Source of the DNA: Cellulophaga sp. BC115SP
GTDB taxonomy: Bacteria; Bacteroidota; Bacteroidia; Cytophagales; Spirosomataceae
Direction of reading: 5' to 3'
Assembly (NCBI RefSeq): GCF_009905545.1
Contig: NZ_JAAALB010000035.1
Coordinates: 1 to 64,000 of the forward strand
DNA: 64,000 nt
Part shown: piece by piece, positions 59,627-64,000 of the stretch
Numbering within the stretch: the stretch's first letter is position 1
How the letters are laid out: each line of letters starts with the position of its first letter
Translations under genes and position numbers: made by a program
The notes under the pieces: model-generated
The model's input: only the letters and a program-made list of their open reading frames with translations
Databases searched by the model: none
Told to the model about the DNA's origin: nothing

Positions 59627-59676
59627 ATTAAGGGTTTATGGGGTTAAATACTAGTCCAGTCCCATAAACCCTTAAT
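59627..59676 (-). terminator. Strong hairpin after the 59691-60257 gene
   Basis: TTAAGGGTTTATGGG (59628-59642) pairs perfectly with CCCATAAACCCTTAA (59661-59675), 15 bp plus an outer A-T pair, with an 18-base loop. It follows the stop of the secreted protein gene and probably acts as its terminator. Confidence 0.65.
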
Positions 59677-59690
59677 TACTAATTGTCTGC

Positions 59691-60257
59691 TTAGCAACCG
59701 CCTTTACGAGGCGCACGTTTGTAAATTACGTTATGATTTTGTTCTACATAGTCGCCCGCTATTATTGGATATGAATACTTAGGCGCATGCGATACATTAT
59801 GGCTTCTTATCGTTATTTTGTCGTTCACTTTCAGGTTATGCAATTGCTCAAATTCATTGTTAGAATTAAAAATAGTATTGTCAGACTTTTCTGGTCCAAA
59901 ACTAAGAATATAATCTTCGCCATTAATTTTGACCATTATCCCGAAACCTAATCGTGAGCTTGGCGGAAGAGAAAGAGAGGTTACAACAGCTTCCATATCA
60001 GAAAAAGCCCTTAAATGCTTCCTGATTTTAGCTTCGCCAGCATACACTTTTTTACCTGCGGGAGAGGCTTCCCATTGTTTGAACATGATACCATCAGGGG
60101 TAGCTTCCCATTTTTTCAGGGCAGCTTTCCTTTCAGCAACAGAGATAGGTTTAGGAGTTGGCTTTTTAGAAACTACATTTTTAGCTTCACGATTGGCAAA
60201 TACCAGCCCACTTACCACAATCAGTGATAAAATCAGCATATAAATGATTTTTTTCAT
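59691..60257 (-). CDS. Secreted protein of unknown function
   Basis: 188 residues: a signal peptide (about 1-21, IIYMLILSLIVVSGLVFANR), a Lys/Pro-rich stretch, two WEATPDG/WEASPAG-like direct repeats (about 50-72), then a beta-rich domain with a hydrophobic core (MVKINGEDYILSFGPEKSDN) and a C-terminal GGC. Periplasmic or surface protein; no family recognised. Confidence 0.7.
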   Translation of the reverse strand: MKKIIYMLILSLIVVSGLVFANREAKNVVSKKPTPKPISVAERKAALKKWEATPDGIMFKQWEASPAGKKVYAGEAKIRKHLRAFSDMEAVVTSLSLPPSSRLGFGIMVKINGEDYILSFGPEKSDNTIFNSNNEFEQLHNLKVNDKITIRSHNVSHAPKYSYPIIAGDYVEQNHNVIYKRAPRKGGC

Positions 60258-60455
60258 ATTTATTGTCTGCTTTTAATTTAATAGAACGGATTGTAAAGAA
60301 TATCGAAGCATAAAAGAGGTATTTTTAATACGATAATTTTCATGCTGCTCACTTTACAAAATTACCTTATTCTACTTGCTTCCAGCTGTCACTCAAGTGT
60401 TATTGATTTGTTATAGAGTTGTTAAAATGATCTCAGGCTAGGTCCGCGTTCCCAC

Positions 60456-60646
60456 ACTGGTGCTGGCTTCCTAACCAGTACCCATTTTTTCTCTAGATTC
60501 TATCCAGAGAAAATCTTTCCCAAACATCACAATAGTGCTTACATTCATCATTGGTTCTCCTTATGTACAGATTGTTAAATTTATTTCAGCGTAGGATTAG
60601 AATCCTTAGATTGGATAAGTACTGGCTAGGAAGCCAGCACTAGTGG
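60456..60646. repeat. REP/BIME-like palindromic repeat, copy 3
   Basis: Left arm near 60459-60482 (GTGCTGGCTTCCTAACCAGT, short form), a middle CTAGATTCTATCCAGAGA and a right arm near 60617-60640. The rest of the gap 60258-60749 shows no gene. Overall build as in copies 1 and 2, so the three share origin. Confidence 0.8.
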
Positions 60647-60749
60647 GGAGAATCCATCAAAACGATAATATAGTATCTGATATTTTAAGAGCCAAATAAT
60701 GATGTCATTTACTGTTTTCTCAGCACTAGTTGTCAAAATAATTACTTAA

Positions 60750-61805
60750 TTATTCATTTAGAGATTTCATCTTTTTAATAGTTATTAATACATCTTCTTC
60801 TTTATCAAAACTGAAATTTGGGATTCCTCCTTTATAAAAAAACTTAAAAGGATTAGGTTTTGAGTCAAATAGTACTTTTTTTTCATAATCATCAATATTT
60901 TCTAAAAATATTTTCTCTCGTTCGTCATTTATTTTTGCTTTTATTGAATCTTTTATATCATAGTAAAACAGTTTTTTATTAATCTTATCAATGACATCCT
61001 TTGAGCAACTCGGACAAGAAATTTTATATAATATTTGTGATGAATATCTGTCATCTCCTTGTTGATTTTCAATAAGTTCGGATGCTCTATGAGGATCTAT
61101 CCGTCCTTTTTTTACTGCTTCCTTTAAAATATTTGTATAATCATGAATGAAATTTATTTGGGTCTGATGCCAAATGACAATATCAAAATTTTGAGAAGGA
61201 TTAAGATTTCTAGAAACACCTACTAAATATTCGTTAGGGTATCCATATTTCTCTATAATTGAAAGTAATTTTTTATTATTCTCTTTATCAATTTTTCTGA
61301 TAGTATCGCCATATACTTTGTAACTACCACTCATCCGTCTAAATAATTGATCCTGATCAGCTATTTTTCTCAATGAATCTCTGAGAAAGACATTGATATT
61401 TTTTAACGATTTATCTTTGAATGATGTGTAATTCTTACTAATTCGATTAATAACTTCCTTTTCTTTTATTAATACTTCATTTTTTTTGATTTCTTCTATT
61501 GATAGTCCTAGACCCATTAGCTTATTAAAAGATTTATAGGTGTTCTTGTATTTTTTTAATAGAAAACTACACATTGCATAATTGTAGATATCTTTTGCCA
61601 ACGGTTTTGGATTCAGAGCAAAAGCTTTACTATAAAAATCTAATGCTGTGTGAAAATCATTATCTACTATTGCCAATTCAGCCTTATTTTGTAGAGCATA
61701 ATATTCCTTGTAGTTCTGTGAGAAACTAACGGTACAAGTAACCAAAATTATTATCGACGTTCTAATAATCTGACTATACGGAATTACTATTTTATTCAAT
61801 TTCAT
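60750..61805 (-). CDS. TPR-like protein, DUF6624-like C-terminal half
   Basis: 351 residues: signal peptide or anchor (about 13-30), tetratricopeptide-like repeats (about 33-110; FHTALDFYSKAFALNPKPLA), and a C-terminal half with KYGYPNEYLVG, IVIWHQTQINFI and ENQQGDDRYSSQI, which resembles DUF6624 (YGWP, QH, DR blocks). A CPSC pair lies near 270. Function of such proteins is unknown. Confidence 0.6.
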   Translation of the reverse strand: MKLNKIVIPYSQIIRTSIIILVTCTVSFSQNYKEYYALQNKAELAIVDNDFHTALDFYSKAFALNPKPLAKDIYNYAMCSFLLKKYKNTYKSFNKLMGLGLSIEEIKKNEVLIKEKEVINRISKNYTSFKDKSLKNINVFLRDSLRKIADQDQLFRRMSGSYKVYGDTIRKIDKENNKKLLSIIEKYGYPNEYLVGVSRNLNPSQNFDIVIWHQTQINFIHDYTNILKEAVKKGRIDPHRASELIENQQGDDRYSSQILYKISCPSCSKDVIDKINKKLFYYDIKDSIKAKINDEREKIFLENIDDYEKKVLFDSKPNPFKFFYKGGIPNFSFDKEEDVLITIKKMKSLNE

Positions 61806-62142
61806 GAGATATTACATTACAAATTTATACTACTTTAACTTTGAAGTTGCGCATAATATAAATACAAGTCGTTCATAACCAATGCAAACAACTTGTATCA
61901 AAGAACTAAATTTTAGCACTCTTTTTTGGGGTAGGTTACTCTACCGTAGTTCATTCCCTCATCCTCTCTCTTGTTGGCAGATGTATAGTTCATAGAAGTA
62001 CCATCTTTTAAACATTTGGTAGTTCTCGAAAAGTGTTGATGAATAACCTAAGCATTTTGAATCATAAAAATCAATGAATCAAAATGCTTAGTGTCCCACG
62101 CTGGTGCTGGCTTCCTAGTCAGTACTAGCGTGTGGGTATAAC
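61806..62142. other. Intergenic region with possible remnant and hairpin
   Basis: No intact gene. 61913-62047 is open on the minus strand without a proper start and ends with a protein-like peptide (SANKREDEGMNYGRVTYPKK). CTAAGCATTTTGA (about 62049-62061) and its complement (about 62077-62092) form a hairpin. REP-like copy 4 follows at 62093-62136. Confidence 0.45.
62093..62136. repeat. REP-like palindrome, copy 4 (single hairpin)
   Basis: CCCACGCTGGTGCTGGCTTC and its complementary end AGTACTAGCGTGTGGG form one long imperfect hairpin around CTTCCTAG. It contains only the outer arm of the longer copies 1-3, so it is a solo or deleted form. Confidence 0.7.
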
Positions 62143-63114
62143 TTATTTTTTCTCATTACTAATTTTCTCTTTTTGAATTGGAGAATAATCCATTTTCGTT
62201 TGTCCATCCACCTGAATTTTGTCAAAATAACATTTTACTCCCGTTGCTGTATTCATATCTTCAACATTTTGGATGTGAAAATGTAAGTGTGCCTCAGATG
62301 AATTGCCCGAATTTCCACAAAGTCCAAGTACTTGTCCTTGTTTTATTTTCTGACCTTCCTTTACAACAATTGAATGCTGCTTGAAATGGGCAAAAAACAA
62401 GAATTCGTTATTACCAGTTTTAATAATTACGGTATTCCCAGGAATATAAATTGGATTTAACTTGCCGGGTACATTATCTTTTACTCCATCCACCACCAAA
62501 ACGACCTCTCCGTCACAAGGCGCAAATAATTCTTTGCCAAAGGCGTAATAATCTTCATTGGTTTTTCCGTCTGTTTTGTAAGAATTTCCTTTACTATCAG
62601 TTATTACAAAGTCAAAAGCATTTTTTTGAGCCTCGCTTTCAACGTGATAATTTAATTCCTTTGTGTCACCACCCCAGATAACCGTCCATTGATCTTTGAA
62701 AGGTAAAATGAGTTTAGTGGAGTTACGAGCTATCGTTGGAAGATTACTTTCTTTAAAAGGCTTGACAAAAAGTCCATTAATTTTAGCGTTGTTGTCAACC
62801 GAAATATTCACCGCAAATAATGCTCGTTCGAAGTTTGTCTTGTAAGAAGCGTAAGTTTGCTCATATCTTACAAATTGTCTTTTTGTGATTTTTCCTACTT
62901 GTGTTTTCAGTCCTGTTAAAAACTCTTTCGTTTTGTCGAGAGGTAATGCGGTTTGCATTTCTGGGGAAAAACTTGAAAATATGGCGTCAAAGTTGCCTGA
63001 ATTGTAATTTGCTTCAAAACTATCAGCTACATTTTTGTTTGACACTTTTTCCGTTTGTCCGAACGACAGATTTACGAAAGCTATCAATAGGATAGTGATA
63101 AAAATTGTTTTCAT
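62143..63114 (-). CDS. DUF3887-M23 metallopeptidase
   Basis: 323 residues: signal peptide (about 1-19), a DUF3887 domain (about 27-125; VADSFEANYNSGNFDAIFSS), then an M23/LytM domain (about 150-300). Zinc ligands by position: His157 and Asp168 (NYHVES and NAFDFV), His280 in HLHFH (276-280), with His243 (FFAHF) the catalytic partner. These enzymes cut peptidoglycan cross-links or act on peptides outside the cell. Secreted; single gene. Confidence 0.9.
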   Translation of the reverse strand: MKTIFITILLIAFVNLSFGQTEKVSNKNVADSFEANYNSGNFDAIFSSFSPEMQTALPLDKTKEFLTGLKTQVGKITKRQFVRYEQTYASYKTNFERALFAVNISVDNNAKINGLFVKPFKESNLPTIARNSTKLILPFKDQWTVIWGGDTKELNYHVESEAQKNAFDFVITDSKGNSYKTDGKTNEDYYAFGKELFAPCDGEVVLVVDGVKDNVPGKLNPIYIPGNTVIIKTGNNEFLFFAHFKQHSIVVKEGQKIKQGQVLGLCGNSGNSSEAHLHFHIQNVEDMNTATGVKCYFDKIQVDGQTKMDYSPIQKEKISNEKK

Positions 63115-63223
63115 ACGGTTTGAGTTTTGTGAAGTCTAGGTTAATTAATGTCAAAAAATAGGGTTTTGCATTCGAGTGAGGTTTCCAAGCTTAGAAAATG
63201 AAAATTGAAGGTAAAAAGTAATA

Positions 63224-64000
63224 TTAGTCATCAGGTGTATTTCCATCTTCAACTCCAGACTTAATTAATTTACGAATGGCTGTCTCGTTAAATTTAGCTG
63301 ATTTATTGTTTTCAACTGTTTTGGCTGTCCAATATCTTACTGTTGAGCTTTTATGCTGAAGTAATGTTTTAATTATTTGTACACTTTCATCATCATCTCT
63401 GTTATTTAATGCCCTCACTAACTCGCTAAGGACTTCCTTGTCCGTGATTTTTTGTAGTGCTGTTTGTAATTCAAGCAAGACACTATCACTATTTAGTAAT
63501 GGCTGTGCGAAAACGAAAAAGATATAGCTGTCTGGAAGTTTTTTTGTGTATAAAAGTGTAAGCCAGTATTTGAGATTATTGATGTTTTTTGACTTATAAA
63601 AGCAATCCAAAAGCTCACTTGAAATAGTATCTTGTTCATTTACTAAAGTATATAAAAACTCTTGATCGTCCTTTGTGGGACTATTTGCCAATGCCTCAAG
63701 TGAAATAGAACGAGTTTCTTTGTGTGCTAAAAGTGGTTTGAATGTTTCGAGGAGGTTTCCGATTTGCAATTCTTTCACCGAATAGATAGCATATCCTTTG
63801 ATGTTGAGATCCCAAGTTTGCACAGCATGTTTTAAAACCTCCTCTGTTTTTGAATTCAGAGAGGTAACGGCAAGAATTTGTGCAGCAAGTATTTTTGATT
63901 TTACATCTTTTGAGTTTATCCTTTTATATGCTGTTTGTTGTAAAGAGTCTTTGTCAAGTTGGATATACATTGGAATCATGTGTGCATCGCTGAAGACTTC
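63224..64000 (-). CDS. HEAT-repeat protein, partial
   Basis: The frame stays open from 63979 to the right edge of the window, so the visible 259 residues are the C-terminal end of a longer protein and the ATG at 63979 is internal. Helical repeats of about 30-35 residues (DVKSKILAAQILAVTSLNSK; SVQIIKTLLQHKSSTVRYWT) are HEAT-like. Upstream residues SDAHMIPMYIQLDKDS suggest a secreted enzyme-linked repeat protein. Function cannot be given from this part. Confidence 0.75.
   Translation of the reverse strand, partial: EVFSDAHMIPMYIQLDKDSLQQTAYKRINSKDVKSKILAAQILAVTSLNSKTEEVLKHAVQTWDLNIKGYAIYSVKELQIGNLLETFKPLLAHKETRSISLEALANSPTKDDQEFLYTLVNEQDTISSELLDCFYKSKNINNLKYWLTLLYTKKLPDSYIFFVFAQPLLNSDSVLLELQTALQKITDKEVLSELVRALNNRDDDESVQIIKTLLQHKSSTVRYWTAKTVENNKSAKFNETAIRKLIKSGVEDGNTPDD

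Larger units (their letters stand above)
59232..59690. other. Intergenic region with gene remnant and terminator
   Basis: No intact gene. 59438-59605 is an open frame without a start that reads like the end of a protein (see separate entry). 59627-59676 forms a strong hairpin. About 59232-59430 is AT-rich with no structure I can name; it must contain the promoter of the TetR gene. Confidence 0.5.

Noticed and set aside
56688-62136. REP-like repeats as an insertion sequence
   Set aside because: No transposase frame lies between the arms; units are about 45-190 bp and non-coding.

Overview
The window looks like a low-GC Bacteroidota chromosome, most likely order Cytophagales. The evidence is the paired SusC/SusD outer-membrane proteins, a one-protein hybrid two-component sensor of the Bacteroidota type, lipoproteins with Bacteroidota-style lipoboxes and a DUF6090-like membrane protein. 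I cannot fix the genus.

Region 1 (about 1-35.8 kb) is a phage-like mobile element whose left end lies outside the window. Almost all genes are on the minus strand, tightly packed, often with TAATG or ATGA stop/start overlaps. From right to left it holds: a divergent XRE regulator; very small membrane-protein genes around a tRNA(CAU); a replication-initiator-like winged-helix protein; small regulators and unknowns; a membrane-anchored SGNH esterase; a putative ribbon-helix-helix DNA-binding protein with GTTAAC palindromes inside its own gene; a FtsK/A32/Zot-like assembly or packaging ATPase; many single-membrane-span proteins; a lysis-like block (CHAP-like amidase, spanin-like pair, small membrane protein, lysozyme-like protein with an EF-hand); a lytic transglycosylase and a permuted NlpC/P60-like enzyme; a three-gene fibre/spike module; and, leftmost, a transglutaminase-like/DNA methylase fusion, a Strawberry-notch-type helicase and an unknown protein. 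The last three share one C-terminal sequence. I find no terminase, portal, HK97 capsid, tape measure, tail sheath, relaxase or integrase. My best inference is a large tailless, membrane-associated virus (tectivirus-like or extruded, filamentous-like), at least 35 kb, of a kind I do not recognise. Six intergenic loci each carry three TTG-N4-CAA sites about 55 bp apart, a repeat system peculiar to this element.

Region 2 (35.8-39.8 kb) has ordinary small genes: a macro-domain protein, small membrane proteins, an NTF2-like protein, a leucine-rich-repeat protein and a DUF6090-like protein.

Region 3 (39.9-56.6 kb) is a polysaccharide utilization locus: GH16 endoglycanase, GH88 unsaturated glucuronyl hydrolase, two SusD/SusC pairs and a divergent hybrid two-component regulator. 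Sugar fragments would be bound and imported by SusCD, cut by the hydrolases and sensed by the hybrid regulator.

Region 4 (56.6-64 kb) holds unrelated small genes (thioredoxin-like, TetR, DUF1348-like, secreted unknowns, DUF3887-M23 peptidase, HEAT-repeat protein) separated by REP/BIME-like palindromic repeats and two apparent gene remnants.
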